A DNA stretch of 64,000 nucleotides from Streptomyces sp. ISL-36 (GTDB lineage: Bacteria > Actinomycetota > Actinomycetes > Streptomycetales > Streptomycetaceae): the NCBI RefSeq assembly GCF_018614205.1, contig NZ_JAGGOS010000139.1, positions 1 to 64,000 of the forward strand. Direction: 5' to 3'. Of this stretch, positions 32,996 through 41,760 are shown piece after piece (the stretch's first letter is position 1; the number at the start of each line of letters is the position of its first letter). Under the pieces are notes generated by a model. That model was given only the letters and a program-made list of their open reading frames with translations, was not told the DNA's origin and did not search any database. Both the position numbers and the translations under genes were made by a program.

Positions 32996-33541
32996 TCACG
33001 TGTCCTTCGGACGGTGCGGTCCGGCTGTCCGCCGCAGCCAGGTGTGGAGAGCGACGAAGTCGGGATCGGTGAGGCCTCGACGCGGATCGACACGGTGGAG
33101 GAGAGCGGCGCCCCGATGGTGGGTGGAGACCCAGGCACGATCAGCGTCGGTGATCTCATCGTCGACCCAGGCGAACGAACGCCCCGCCGCCCAGTCGACA
33201 AGGCCGCGGGTCTTCCAGTGCAGGCCGGCGCGCTCGTCCCGCTCATCGACGTCGGACGGCTCCGGCCAGCTCACCACGGCCAGCTCCGGCAGGCCGATCC
33301 GTGGCGCGACGCACTCGTTCGCGTCGGCCATCCATGTCGTCGCCCAGACCAGATCACATGGCAGCGCGGCCAGCCGGGGCCCGTGGGCGGGGTCGATCCT
33401 GGCCAGAAGCGGATGCGCGTCGCTCTCCCGCGGCTCGGTACCGCTCCGATACGTCGGATACTCCCGCGACGGCGCGCCGAACGGGATGAGTGGCCCGTCG
33501 ACATCGAGGAAGAGCAGTGGTCGCTGCACCGAACCGGTCAC
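32996..33541 (-). CDS. HAD-like domain protein
   Basis: 181 residues from GTG 33541. The N-terminal PLLFLDVDGPLIPFG carries the HAD nucleophile motif DxDG; LVWATTWMADANE fits the second motif (Thr), and FAWVDDE the final acidic motif. Small HAD-domain proteins of this type are common in Streptomyces; substrate is unknown. It lies alone between two catabolic loci and is bounded on its upstream side by a strong hairpin. Confidence 0.85.
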   Translation of the reverse strand: MTGSVQRPLLFLDVDGPLIPFGAPSREYPTYRSGTEPRESDAHPLLARIDPAHGPRLAALPCDLVWATTWMADANECVAPRIGLPELAVVSWPEPSDVDERDERAGLHWKTRGLVDWAAGRSFAWVDDEITDADRAWVSTHHRGAALLHRVDPRRGLTDPDFVALHTWLRRTAGPHRPKDT

Positions 33542-33654
33542 GACACCACGATAGTGAGTCGTCCTGCCGACGCCGAGTCGATGAGAACGTCGGGCGAGGA
33601 CAGCGCGCGCTCGCCGTGATGCCCGGCCCGTCGTCGGACGGATCCCCGGCGGGG

Positions 33655-33699
33655 CGGCCGAACGGATCCGCGGGCCGACCGGCCGGATCCGTTCGGCCG
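33655..33699. terminator. Very strong 15-bp hairpin ending the frl regulator operon
   Basis: Arms 33655-33669 (CGGCCGAACGGATCC) and 33685-33699 (GGATCCGTTCGGCCG) are perfectly complementary over 15 bases; the 15-base loop can pair further. It lies about 30 bases past the lacI-family stop (leftward transcription) and upstream of the HAD gene. Confidence 0.8.
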
Positions 33700-33728
33700 T
33701 CGGATCGGCGGGCCGCCCCCGCCGCTGG

Positions 33729-34826
33729 TCAGAGCGCGGGCGGCGGGGCGACCGAGGAGCGCATGACGAGGCGTGCGTGGAGCGTGTGCGTCTCGCGGCG
33801 GGGTTCCGCTCCTTCGAGCGGGTCGAGCAGCACCTCCGCCGCCTTCGCGCCGAGTTGGTGCACCGGCTGTTCGATCATCGTGAGGGGCGGGTCCATGACC
33901 GCCGCCCAGGCGCTGTCGTCGAAGCCGATCAGCGACAGGTCGCCGGGGTAGGACAACTTCCGCGCCCGCACGGCGCGCAGCGCCCCCGTCATCGCGTCGG
34001 TCTCCGTGCAGAACAGCGCGGTGGCGCGGTGGGGCAGGGTGAGCATGCGGACGACCTCCTCGGTCGCGTGCTCCTCGGTCTTGGGCCCGACCATCACCAG
34101 CTCCGGGTCGAAGGGGATGCCCGCGTCGTCCAGCGCGTCGAGGTATCCACGCAGTCGCTCCCCGTCCGTCCACACATTGCGGGCCGCCGCGGAGAGCAGT
34201 GCGCGCCGGGTCGTCGGCGCCTGCGCCACCGGTGGCCCCCAGACGAAACCGATGCGGCGGTGTCCGGCCGCGATGAGCGTCTCGACGGCTTCACGCGCCA
34301 CGTCCCTGTTGTCGATGACGACGGTGTCGAGATCGAGGGAACCGATCGCGCGGTCGACCAGCACGACCGGGACACCGCGCTCCAGGGCCGTGCGGATGTG
34401 GGTGACCTCGCCGCGGCCGACAGCGGCCGACGCGATGATGACGCCGTCCACGCGCTTGTCTATCAGCACGTTGGTCGCCGCGATCTCCTCGTCGAGGTCT
34501 TCGTAGGTGCTCAGCACGATGGTGTCGAAGCCCCGTGCGCGGGAGGCGTCGGAGATCCCGCGGACCATGCCCGCGAAGAAGGGGTTGCCGATGTCCGCGA
34601 CGACGACCCCCAGGGTGTGGCTCACCCCGGTCGACATGCTCCGCGCCAGCGCGTTCGCGCGGTAACCGAGCTTCTCGGCCGCCGCGAGCACGCGCTCCTT
34701 CAACTCGGGGCTGACGTACCCGTACCCGCCGAGGGTGCGCGCCGCGGTCGCGCGGCCGACGCCGGCCTCGGCGGCCACCTCCGAGATCGTCGGCGGCGCC
34801 GGCGGGCGGCCCCGGTCTGCTGGCAT
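33729..34826 (-). CDS. LacI-family regulator of the Amadori-product locus
   Basis: 365 residues. Helix-turn-helix PTISEVAAEAGVGRATAART and hinge RANALARSMSTG, then the effector-binding domain (GVVVADIGNPFFAGMVRGI, DGVIIASA, LFCTETDAMTGALRA, IGFDDSAWAAVMDPPLTMIEQP). It is last in the leftward operon after the kinase and deglycase genes. The palindromes TGATACCGGTATCA and CTGGTACCGGTATCAG in the divergent promoter region are its probable operators, with a phosphorylated or free Amadori sugar as inducer (inference). Confidence 0.92.
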   Translation of the reverse strand: MPADRGRPPAPPTISEVAAEAGVGRATAARTLGGYGYVSPELKERVLAAAEKLGYRANALARSMSTGVSHTLGVVVADIGNPFFAGMVRGISDASRARGFDTIVLSTYEDLDEEIAATNVLIDKRVDGVIIASAAVGRGEVTHIRTALERGVPVVLVDRAIGSLDLDTVVIDNRDVAREAVETLIAAGHRRIGFVWGPPVAQAPTTRRALLSAAARNVWTDGERLRGYLDALDDAGIPFDPELVMVGPKTEEHATEEVVRMLTLPHRATALFCTETDAMTGALRAVRARKLSYPGDLSLIGFDDSAWAAVMDPPLTMIEQPVHQLGAKAAEVLLDPLEGAEPRRETHTLHARLVMRSSVAPPPAL

Positions 34827-34883
34827 GGGATCCGTACCTCACTTCTCCTGGTCGAGGGCTCGCCACATGCTAGACACAGCCGG

Positions 34884-35750
34884 TCACCCGACGGGCCGGC
34901 CGTGGCCGAAGGCCCCCTCGACGAAGCACTGCTCGTACGCGGCGTCGGCTCCGTCACGCAGTGCGCGTTCGACGACCTTCCGCTGGAGCGGGGTGTCCGC
35001 GGACCATCCCTCGCGTACCAGGGAGACCGCGAAACCGGCGAGGAACGCGTCGCCGCAGCCCATGGTGTCGACGAGCGGCTTCACCCCACCCGAATCCCGC
35101 GCGGGCGCGGTGACGCTGTACCGGTCCGTGCGGGCGATCGCTCCGTCGACGCCACGGGTGGCGAGCGCCATTCCGGCACCCCGGTTCACGGCTTCCGCCA
35201 GGAGAGCGTGCGTCGCGGCCTCGTCGAGGTGCGAGCAGGACAGCAGGACCAGGTCCGCGTACGGGCAGACGCGGTCGAGGTAGGAGGAGGCGCGGTACTC
35301 GTCCTCGCTCGACAGGTCGAACATCACGAGGGGGCCGGACGCGGCGAGCCGGGGCAGTTCGCTCTCGCTCCGGGAGTACACGCTGGAGTGCACGAGGTCG
35401 AACGACGAGACGTAGGCGGACAGTTCGGCGTCGAGCAGGAGCGGTTCGCGTACCGTGACGCCGCCGCCGTTCCAGCCGAGGAACACGCGCTCGCCGTCGT
35501 CGACGCGCAGGGTGGACAGGCCGGACTCGCCCGCGCGTACGACACAGTGGTCCATGGCCACGTTCTGAGCGGCGATGGACTCGCGCAGAAAACGGCCGAG
35601 GTCGTCGTCGCCGAAGACCCCGAGGTAGGCGGCCTCGACGCCCAGCCGCCGGGCGTACACGGCCACGTTGACGCTGTTGCCACCCGGATAGTCGATACCG
35701 CGGTCGACGAACCGGTCGACGATGTTGTCGCCGAAGCCGAGGACTCTCAT
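34884..35750 (-). CDS. frlD: PfkB-family kinase, FrlD-like (fructoselysine 6-kinase type)
   Basis: 288 residues. The N-terminus GFGDNIVDRFVDRGIDYPGG and NSVNVAVYARRLG closely resemble FrlD; the PfkB C-terminal signature is DTMGCGDAFLAGF with catalytic Asp. FrlD phosphorylates the fructose C6 of fructoselysine. It sits between an FrlB-like SIS protein and a LacI regulator, and the opposite arm contains an FrlC-like epimerase, so the assignment rests on both sequence and context. Exact amine moiety (lysine or other) is unknown. Confidence 0.85.
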   Translation of the reverse strand: MRVLGFGDNIVDRFVDRGIDYPGGNSVNVAVYARRLGVEAAYLGVFGDDDLGRFLRESIAAQNVAMDHCVVRAGESGLSTLRVDDGERVFLGWNGGGVTVREPLLLDAELSAYVSSFDLVHSSVYSRSESELPRLAASGPLVMFDLSSEDEYRASSYLDRVCPYADLVLLSCSHLDEAATHALLAEAVNRGAGMALATRGVDGAIARTDRYSVTAPARDSGGVKPLVDTMGCGDAFLAGFAVSLVREGWSADTPLQRKVVERALRDGADAAYEQCFVEGAFGHGRPVG

Positions 35751-35924
35751 GAGGGTTCTCCTGTGCGAGGGGCGGTGCGGGGCGGGGCGCCATGGAGCGC
35801 GGGGCCCGGACGGGGCGCGCGGTGCCGAGGGGGTGGAGCCCGCCGCCCCCGACGAAAGGGCGGCCCGCCGCCCCTGACGGACGGGGAACGGACGGGGACG
35901 GACCGGGACGGCGGGCTCGTCGGC

Positions 35925-36926
35925 TCAGTAGTCCATGACGCGGTAGTAGCGGCGCAGGTCCAGCGAGTGGTCGCGCACCCGCTCCAGGTGCTTGCTCACC
36001 CTGCCCATCACGGTGTCGAGCACGAGCGGCGCGAGGAGGCCGCGGAACTCGGGACTGATGCCTTCCAGCGCGTAGTCACGCGTGTCGAAGACGGTCACGT
36101 CGCGGGAGATGCGCTTGGCGAAGGCCTCGACGCGGTCGGTCAGCGCCCGGGTCTCGTCCTCCCCCTGAAAGATGACCACGCTCGTGTCCTCTTCGAGCAG
36201 TTCGAGGGAGCCGTGGAAGAACTCGGCGCTGTGCACGCGGGTGGTGCGCAGCCACTGCATCTCCTCGAGGATGCACATGGAGTAGAGGTACGTGAATCCC
36301 CACAGGTTCCCGCCGCCGACGAGGAAGTGGTAGTCGGTGTCCTTGTGGGCCTCGGCGAAGGCGCTCGCGGACGCATCGGCCTGCTTCGCCACGTCGACCA
36401 TGAGGCGCGGAATGCCGGCGAGCTCGTCGGCGAGCTTCTCGTAGCCCTCGAACTCGCCCCGCCGCGCGAGCAACCTGCCCATGAAGAACAGCATCTGCGG
36501 GTCGAACGGCCAGGCCTTGGGCTCCGACACCAGGGCGACGTCGACGTTCTTGGCGATGGGGGAGTCGGCGTAACCCGTGAAGGCGACCGTGCGGACTCCC
36601 TTGGACCGGCAGAACTCGATGGCGGCGAGGCTGTCCTCCGTCGTGCCCGACACGGACGTGAAGACGGCCACCGAACGCTCGCCGAGCGTGGCATCGCCGG
36701 AGGCGACCAGCTCCGCGGCGATCACGGCCCGCACGGGGAGTGTCGAACTGCGCCGGGCGAGGTGCTCGTACGGCCACATCTGGGCGTAGGTGCCGCCGGC
36801 GCCGACGAGGAAGAGATGGTCGAACCCCTCGTCCACGAGGCGGTCGGCGAGCTCTTCGATGCGGGGGCGCAGGGCCACCGTGCTCGCCAGCTGGGAGAGA
36901 ACTTCCGGCTCGTTGAATCCGAGCAT
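35925..36926 (-). CDS. frlB: SIS-domain protein, FrlB-like (fructoselysine-6-phosphate deglycase type)
   Basis: 333 residues with two SIS domains: FLVGAGGTYAQMWPYEHLA and SVSGTTEDSLAAIEFCRSKG in the first; EFFHGSLELLEEDTSVVIFQG in the second, with the conserved Glu-x-x-His segment; the C-terminus ends in RRYYRVMDY as in FrlB relatives. FrlB splits fructoselysine 6-phosphate into glucose 6-phosphate and lysine. A glucosamine-fructose aminotransferase-like isomerase is the main alternative, but no glutaminase domain is present. Between this gene and the kinase lies a 174-bp GC-rich stretch with a GGGCGG/CCGCCC hairpin that could modulate distal expression. Confidence 0.85.
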   Translation of the reverse strand: MLGFNEPEVLSQLASTVALRPRIEELADRLVDEGFDHLFLVGAGGTYAQMWPYEHLARRSSTLPVRAVIAAELVASGDATLGERSVAVFTSVSGTTEDSLAAIEFCRSKGVRTVAFTGYADSPIAKNVDVALVSEPKAWPFDPQMLFFMGRLLARRGEFEGYEKLADELAGIPRLMVDVAKQADASASAFAEAHKDTDYHFLVGGGNLWGFTYLYSMCILEEMQWLRTTRVHSAEFFHGSLELLEEDTSVVIFQGEDETRALTDRVEAFAKRISRDVTVFDTRDYALEGISPEFRGLLAPLVLDTVMGRVSKHLERVRDHSLDLRRYYRVMDY

Positions 36927-36972
36927 CTTCGGGTCCTTTCGAGGAGGGTGCGGCCGGCGGCGCTGAGCGACC

Positions 36973-36986
36973 TGATACCGGTATCA
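36973..36986. promoter_or_regulatory. LacI-type operator 1 of the frl locus
   Basis: TGATACCGGTATCA, a perfect 14-bp palindrome with the central CG typical of LacI-family sites, 47 bases upstream of the leftward frlB start. Confidence 0.75.
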
Positions 36987-37058
36987 CGCGGCCCTCACGC
37001 TGGCACAAGAGATCAGGACCGTCAACACCGTACGCGCGCCCACAGGCCCGGACTTCGT

Positions 37059-37070
37059 GCGGTATACCGC
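37059..37070. promoter_or_regulatory. Additional palindrome in the frl divergent region
   Basis: GCGGTATACCGC, a perfect 12-bp palindrome sharing GGTAT half-elements with the two operators and lying between them. Could be an auxiliary site or chance. Confidence 0.4.
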
Positions 37071-37162
37071 CTCTACCTGCAGATTCATGCCGACTCGCAG
37101 TTCTTCCGTCGGTGATCCAGGGGCGGGCCCCGGCAGCTCCGCGGAAGTTCTCCGGTACAGCT

Positions 37163-37178
37163 CTGGTACCGGTATCAG
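37163..37178. promoter_or_regulatory. LacI-type operator 2 of the frl locus
   Basis: CTGGTACCGGTATCAG, a 16-bp palindrome with one mismatch pair, 107 bases before the binding-protein start. A TACAGT -10-like box follows at 37187-37192, so a bound repressor would cover the -35 region. Centre is 191 bp from operator 1. Confidence 0.7.
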
Positions 37179-37284
37179 ATTCTCTGTACAGTCGCCGCAC
37201 ACAAGCGGTCCACGTCATGGAATCCGCGGCGGATCCGAGGTGCCCGGCGGCACCGGCGGTCCCATCCCGAGCGAAAGGAAGCCC

Positions 37285-38604
37285 ATGCGCGCTCGTGCAA
37301 CGACGAGGTACGCGGCACTCTTCGGGGCCTCGGTGCTCGCCCTCACCGGCTGCTTCGCCGGGCCGAAGCAGGCACCAGCAGCCGATGTCGGCGCCGCGCC
37401 GCAGTACTCCGGCACCCTGAGCATCCTGACCAAGTTCGCGGGAGACCCGCTCAGCCCCTACTTCGAGGACCTCGCCGCCGCCTACGAGCGGAAGCACCCC
37501 GGGGTGAAGGTCGAGCTCATCCAGGAGACCGACCAGAGCATCAAGGACAAGACCAAGACGCTCACCGCCTCCGACGCCCTCCCCGACATCTACTTCACCT
37601 GGACCGGGAACTGGGCCGACAACTTCGTCCGCGGAGGCCGGGCGGCGGACCTCACCGAGGTCATCGGCCCCGACACCGAGTGGGGGAAGACCTTCAGCAG
37701 GTCGTCCCTGTCCGCCTTCGCCCACGAAGGCAAGTACTACGGCATACCCCTCTACAACAACGGCAAGTTCATGGGCTACAACAAGGCCGCGTTCGACAAG
37801 GCCGGTGTCGAGGTTCCGACCACCTTCGAGGAGCTGATCGACAGCTGCGCCGACCTCCGCGAGGCCGGATACGAACCCATCGCCTTCGGCAACAAGGACG
37901 GCTGGCCCGCGCTGCACTACCTGCAGCAGCTCTTCGCGTACAACGTGCCGGCCACCGCCCGTGAGGCGGACAACCATCCCGAGACGGCGACCCTCGAAGA
38001 CCCGGGCTACCTCACGGCTCTGCGGCAGTTCAAAACCCTCGTCGACTCGTGCACCGACACCCGAGGCGGCACCAACGGCGTCCTCTACACCTCCGCGCAG
38101 GAGGCGTTCGGCCGCGGCAAGGCGGCGATGTACTACCAGGAGATCCTCGAGTTCGACAGCACGACCGCGGGCGGCTCCCTCAAGCCCGAGAACCTGGGGA
38201 TCTTCCCCCTGCCCGCCCCGCAGGGCGCGAAGGGGGACCCGAAGGTGATCGAGGGAGCACCGGAGGGCTACTTCGTCAACGCGCGATCGCCGCGCGCGGC
38301 CCTCGCCGTCGACTTCATGAAGTTCGTGACCGAGCCGAAGAACGCCGCGACCCTCTCCGCACCGCCGTACGGCCAGCCCAGCGCGGTGGTCGGGGCCGTC
38401 ACACCGCAGACGTCGAGCAAGGCCGTCTTCGAGGGCATCGAGCAGGTCAACAAGGCGCCGGGCCTGGTCGGATGGCTCGACATGGTCACCGCTCCCGAGG
38501 TCGCCGACGCCTGGCTGGCCGGCGGCGAGGCGCTGATCAGCGGCGGCAAGTCTCCCGAGAAGGTACTCGAGAGCGTGCGCCGGGCCTCCACGTCGGCCAA
38601 GTAG
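37285..38604 (+). CDS. ABC transporter substrate-binding lipoprotein (frl locus)
   Basis: 439 residues, family 1 solute-binding lipoprotein. The signal peptide ends in a lipobox (ALTGC). Typical blocks: GTLSILTKFAGDPLSPYF, LPDIYFTWTGNWADNF, YGIPLYNNGKFMGYNKAAF, AMYYQEILEF and PEGYFVNARSPRAALAV. AAAGGAAGCCC precedes ATG 37285. Bacillus frl clusters also encode a binding-protein-dependent importer for fructosamines; the same role is inferred here. Confidence 0.92.
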   Translation: MRARATTRYAALFGASVLALTGCFAGPKQAPAADVGAAPQYSGTLSILTKFAGDPLSPYFEDLAAAYERKHPGVKVELIQETDQSIKDKTKTLTASDALPDIYFTWTGNWADNFVRGGRAADLTEVIGPDTEWGKTFSRSSLSAFAHEGKYYGIPLYNNGKFMGYNKAAFDKAGVEVPTTFEELIDSCADLREAGYEPIAFGNKDGWPALHYLQQLFAYNVPATAREADNHPETATLEDPGYLTALRQFKTLVDSCTDTRGGTNGVLYTSAQEAFGRGKAAMYYQEILEFDSTTAGGSLKPENLGIFPLPAPQGAKGDPKVIEGAPEGYFVNARSPRAALAVDFMKFVTEPKNAATLSAPPYGQPSAVVGAVTPQTSSKAVFEGIEQVNKAPGLVGWLDMVTAPEVADAWLAGGEALISGGKSPEKVLESVRRASTSAK

Positions 38605-38625
38605 TCCGCGCTGCCGAAGGGAAAC

Positions 38626-39519
38626 ATGCCGGTGCGCACCATGTACGGAAGAGCACGAGGGCTGGCCTGGGTCGTTCCGGCCCTCGCCATGCTCGGAGTG
38701 TTCGTCTACCTGCCACTCGTGCAGAACTTCGGGTTCTCCACGCTCACGTGGGACATCTACAGCGGTGACCAGGAGTACGTCGGCCTGGAGAACTACCGCC
38801 GACTCGTCGGCGACCCGGTCTTCTGGTCGTCGTTCGCCAACAACCTCTGGTACGCGGCTCTGTCCATCGTGTTCCAGGTCTTCGGTGCGCTGCTGCTCGC
38901 CGCGCTCGTCGAGAGCGTTCGCGGCGAGCGATGGCAGCGCGCCCTCCGCGCCGTCTACTTCATACCCTCGGCGATCTCCCTGACCGTCGCCGGACTGCTC
39001 TTCTACTTCGTCTACGAGCCCAACATCGGCCTGCTCAACCATGTGCTCGACGCCGTGGGACTGGGGGAGTTCGCCCAGTCGTGGCTGGGACAGGAGAGCA
39101 CGGCGATGTTCGCGATCATCGCCATGAGCCAGTGGCAGGGCTTCGGGTACAGCACCCTGCTCTTCGCCATCGCGATCCAGCGCATCCCCTCCGAGCTCTA
39201 CGAGGCGGCCGCCCTCGACGGCGTCGGACCCGTCCGCCGCTTCTTCCAGGTGACGCTGCCACTGGTGCGCGAAATGACCGGCCTCATGATGATGGTGACC
39301 GTCTCCGGCGCGTTCCAGGTGTTCAACGAGGTCATGGTGATGACCAGTGGAGGCCCGAACAATTCGACCCAGGTCCTCGGCACCTGGCTGTACCGCAACG
39401 GTTTCGTCCGCAACGACTTCGGGTCGGCCGCGGCGATCGGCACCGTGCTCTTCGTGATCACGCTCACCATCGCCATGGCGCAGCTGTGGATCACCCGTAG
39501 GAAAAGGGTGGAATGGTGA
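38626..39519 (+). CDS. ABC transporter permease 1 (frl locus)
   Basis: 297-residue MalF-type permease with a short N-terminus and first span LAWVVPALAMLGVFVYLPLV. EAA loop: ELYEAAALDGVGPVRRFFQ. Begins 21 bases after the binding-protein stop and overlaps the next permease by 7 bases. Confidence 0.93.
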   Translation: MPVRTMYGRARGLAWVVPALAMLGVFVYLPLVQNFGFSTLTWDIYSGDQEYVGLENYRRLVGDPVFWSSFANNLWYAALSIVFQVFGALLLAALVESVRGERWQRALRAVYFIPSAISLTVAGLLFYFVYEPNIGLLNHVLDAVGLGEFAQSWLGQESTAMFAIIAMSQWQGFGYSTLLFAIAIQRIPSELYEAAALDGVGPVRRFFQVTLPLVREMTGLMMMVTVSGAFQVFNEVMVMTSGGPNNSTQVLGTWLYRNGFVRNDFGSAAAIGTVLFVITLTIAMAQLWITRRKRVEW

Positions 39520-40349
39520 CTCGTCTCGGCTTCCTCGGCGTGATCGCGCGCCTGTTCGTGTGGGCCTTCCTGCTCGGCCTGGTGGTGGTCGTGCTCTATC
39601 CGCTGCTGTGGATGGTCCTCAACGGGTTCAAGACCAACGCCGAACTCTTCGACAACCCCTTCGCGATCCCGGAGACATGGAGTTTCGAGAACTACCGGAA
39701 GGCGTGGAACCGCGGGGTGAGCGACTACCTCACGGCCAGTGTGCTCGTCACGGTGACCTCGACGATCGCGACCGTCTTCATCAGCGCCTGGGCCGCCTAC
39801 GGCCTCACCCGGGTGAACATCCCGCTCAACAAGGCGCTCACCGCCGTCATCCTCGGCGGACTCATGCTCACCCCCACCGTGGCACTGGTACCGCTCGTGC
39901 AGATGTTCCAGGCGATGGGCCTGTACAACAGCTTCTGGGCGCTGCTCATCCTGTACACGGCCTTCCGGGTCCCGTTCACCACCTTCCTCATCCGCGCCTA
40001 CATGATCGACCTCCCGCGCGAGGTGGACGAGGCGGCCGAGATCGACGGCGCCGGCCGCTGGACCGCCTTCTGGCGGATCATCCTGCCGATGTGCAAGCCG
40101 ATCATCACCTCCACCGTCCTGCTGCACGTCCTGTTCGCCTGGAACGAGTACCTCTTCGCGATGGTGTTCACCAACGGCAGCGACGTCCAGACCCTCCCCG
40201 TCGGACTGACCAGCCTCATGAGCAAGCACGGCACCGACTTTCCCGTCGTCTTCGCCGCAATGGCGATCGCCGCGGTCCCGGTGGTGCTGCTGTTCTTCTT
40301 CGGTCAGCGCTACATCGTCAAGGGTCTCGCCGACGGAATCGGAAAGTGA
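39513..40349 (+). CDS. ABC transporter permease 2 (frl locus)
   Basis: 278-residue MalG-type permease. ATG 39513 (AAAAGGGTGGA upstream) is preferred; GTG 39516 also fits. EAA loop: EVDEAAEIDGAGRWTAFWR. Ends with FGQRYIVKGLADGIGK, the usual permease C-terminus. Confidence 0.93.
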   Translation: MVTRLGFLGVIARLFVWAFLLGLVVVVLYPLLWMVLNGFKTNAELFDNPFAIPETWSFENYRKAWNRGVSDYLTASVLVTVTSTIATVFISAWAAYGLTRVNIPLNKALTAVILGGLMLTPTVALVPLVQMFQAMGLYNSFWALLILYTAFRVPFTTFLIRAYMIDLPREVDEAAEIDGAGRWTAFWRIILPMCKPIITSTVLLHVLFAWNEYLFAMVFTNGSDVQTLPVGLTSLMSKHGTDFPVVFAAMAIAAVPVVLLFFFGQRYIVKGLADGIGK

Positions 40350-40376
40350 CCGCACGCCACCCATGACAGGAGCCTC

Positions 40377-41204
40377 ATGGCCCTCTCCTCCAGACAGATC
40401 ACCGGATCCAATTTCGCCTACCAGCATCTGCCCTTCGACACCTTCCTCGACGACGCGGCGGACCTCGGGCGCGAGAAGCTCGAACTGTGGGGCATCGCCC
40501 CGCACCTCCACATCCCGCAGCTCCGCAACGCCGACGCCCGGAGGATCCGCCGCTCCATCGAGGCGCGCGGACTCACCGCGTACTGCCTCACCCCCGAGCA
40601 GGTGATGTATCCGGTCAACGTGGCCTCCCCCGTGGACTGGCTGCGCACCGAGAGCATCGCCCACTTCCGCCACGCGGCCGAACTGTGCGCCGAACTCGGC
40701 GCGGAACTGCTTCTGTTGACCCCCGGGCGTGGCTACGAGAACGAAGCGACCGGCGCCGCGTGGCGCCGTTCCGTCGACGCGATCGGTGAGATCGCCGCGC
40801 ACGCCGGCACCCTCGGCGTGGAGTGTGTGCTCGAACCGCTGCAGCGCGTGGAGTCGAACCTGGTCAACGACTCCCGCACCCTCGCGGCCATGCTCGACGA
40901 GATCGGCGCGGTAAACCTCGGAGCCGTCCTGGACACGGTGGCGATGGCTGTCGCCGGCGAAAGCGTCGACGACGCCTTCGAGGCGCTCGGCGACCGCATC
41001 CGACACGTCCACCTCATCGACGGACGGCCCGCAGGACACCTCGCCTGGGGAGACGGGGAGCTGCCGTTGGCCGACTACCTCTCGGCGCTCGAACGACGAG
41101 GGTACGACCGCTGGATGACGTTCGAGTTGTTCGGCGACGGCACCTACGCACGCGACCCACGGACGGCGGTCGAGCAGTGCCATGCGCGGGTCGGCCTCGC
41201 CTGA
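40377..41204 (+). CDS. frlC: Sugar isomerase/epimerase, FrlC-like (fructoselysine 3-epimerase type)
   Basis: 275-residue TIM-barrel of the xylose-isomerase-like/AP-endonuclease family. The metal-ligand strands are CVLEPLQRVESNLVND (Glu), LGAVLDTVAMA (Asp), HVHLIDGRPAGHLAWGDGE (His) and FELFGDG (Glu). The order and spacing match FrlC, which interconverts psicoselysine and fructoselysine. It closes the rightward operon after the importer; its presence strengthens the Amadori assignment. Other 3-epimerases of this fold remain possible. Confidence 0.85.
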   Translation: MALSSRQITGSNFAYQHLPFDTFLDDAADLGREKLELWGIAPHLHIPQLRNADARRIRRSIEARGLTAYCLTPEQVMYPVNVASPVDWLRTESIAHFRHAAELCAELGAELLLLTPGRGYENEATGAAWRRSVDAIGEIAAHAGTLGVECVLEPLQRVESNLVNDSRTLAAMLDEIGAVNLGAVLDTVAMAVAGESVDDAFEALGDRIRHVHLIDGRPAGHLAWGDGELPLADYLSALERRGYDRWMTFELFGDGTYARDPRTAVEQCHARVGLA

Positions 41205-41247
41205 TAGGAAGCTTTCTCAGCACGAGGCCACTTGAGCCGCCGGCCAC

Positions 41248-41760
41248 TCAAAGGCTGGTGAGGATCTGCGGTGACAGGATCTTGATCATGGTGTTGGTCC
41301 AGCGCATCTGCCGCAGTGTCCGCGGGTGGCAGTCGGAGGACAGGGCCAGCAGCCGGTCGTTCCGGGCCGCTTGGGCCGCTTGGGCCGCTTGGGCCGCTTG
41401 GGCGAGCATCTCCCAGTAGAGGGAGTTTCCGGTGGCGGCGAGATGGAGCGAGCGGAGGTCCCGCAGGAGCAGCAGGCCGGGCTCGGGGCGGTGCCCGAGC
41501 ACCTCGGCGGTCTTCTCCCGTACGGCCGTGAGCAGGCCCTCGCCCGGCCGTTCCTCGGCACCGCCGCTCAGATCGAGCCCGTGAGGCCGGGCGGCGTCCG
41601 CGATGCGGTCGGCGTGTTCGTGCGACCAGCGGGCGAGGTCGGTGGCCACGTGATGGATCTCGTGCTCGGTGCGGTGGCGCCCGGCGACGGCGACGAGTTC
41701 CTTCTCCAGGTGCCGCTCGCCGTGGTGCAGGGCGCGCAGGGCGAGGGTGATGCCGCTCAT
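41248..41760 (-). CDS. Helical protein coupled to a molybdopterin oxidoreductase
   Basis: 170 residues, no recognised family. Helical and rich in His/Glu (HHGERHLEKELVAVAGRH, RTEHEIHHVATDLARWSHEHADRI), resembling ferritin-like or hemerythrin-like bundles in pattern, though no canonical metal motif is certain. A Gln-Ala-Ala repeat (four units, residues ~121-133) comes from a DNA repeat. Its ATG overlaps the stop of the upstream molybdoenzyme gene (ATGA), so the two are made together; it may be a partner subunit, chaperone or metal donor (inference). Confidence 0.75.
   Translation of the reverse strand: MSGITLALRALHHGERHLEKELVAVAGRHRTEHEIHHVATDLARWSHEHADRIADAARPHGLDLSGGAEERPGEGLLTAVREKTAEVLGHRPEPGLLLLRDLRSLHLAATGNSLYWEMLAQAAQAAQAAQAARNDRLLALSSDCHPRTLRQMRWTNTMIKILSPQILTSL
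41364..41399. repeat. Four perfect tandem 9-bp repeats (GGGCCGCTT)
   Basis: Units at 41364, 41373, 41382 and 41391. On the coding (minus) strand they encode an Ala-Ala-Gln run in the helical protein, in frame, so copy number could vary without breaking the gene. Confidence 0.9.

Noticed and set aside
35925..36926. Glucosamine-6-phosphate synthase identity for the SIS protein
   Set aside because: No N-terminal glutaminase domain, and the context of FrlC/FrlD-like genes fits a deglycase better.
33777..37115. Very long open frame on the plus strand opposite the lacI, frlD and frlB genes
   Set aside because: It is the mirror of three well-supported minus-strand genes; composition is Arg/Gly/Val/His shadow-like with no domain motifs.
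41364..41399. CRISPR-like array from short repeats
   Set aside because: Units are 9 bp, directly abutting, without spacers; it is a coding microsatellite.
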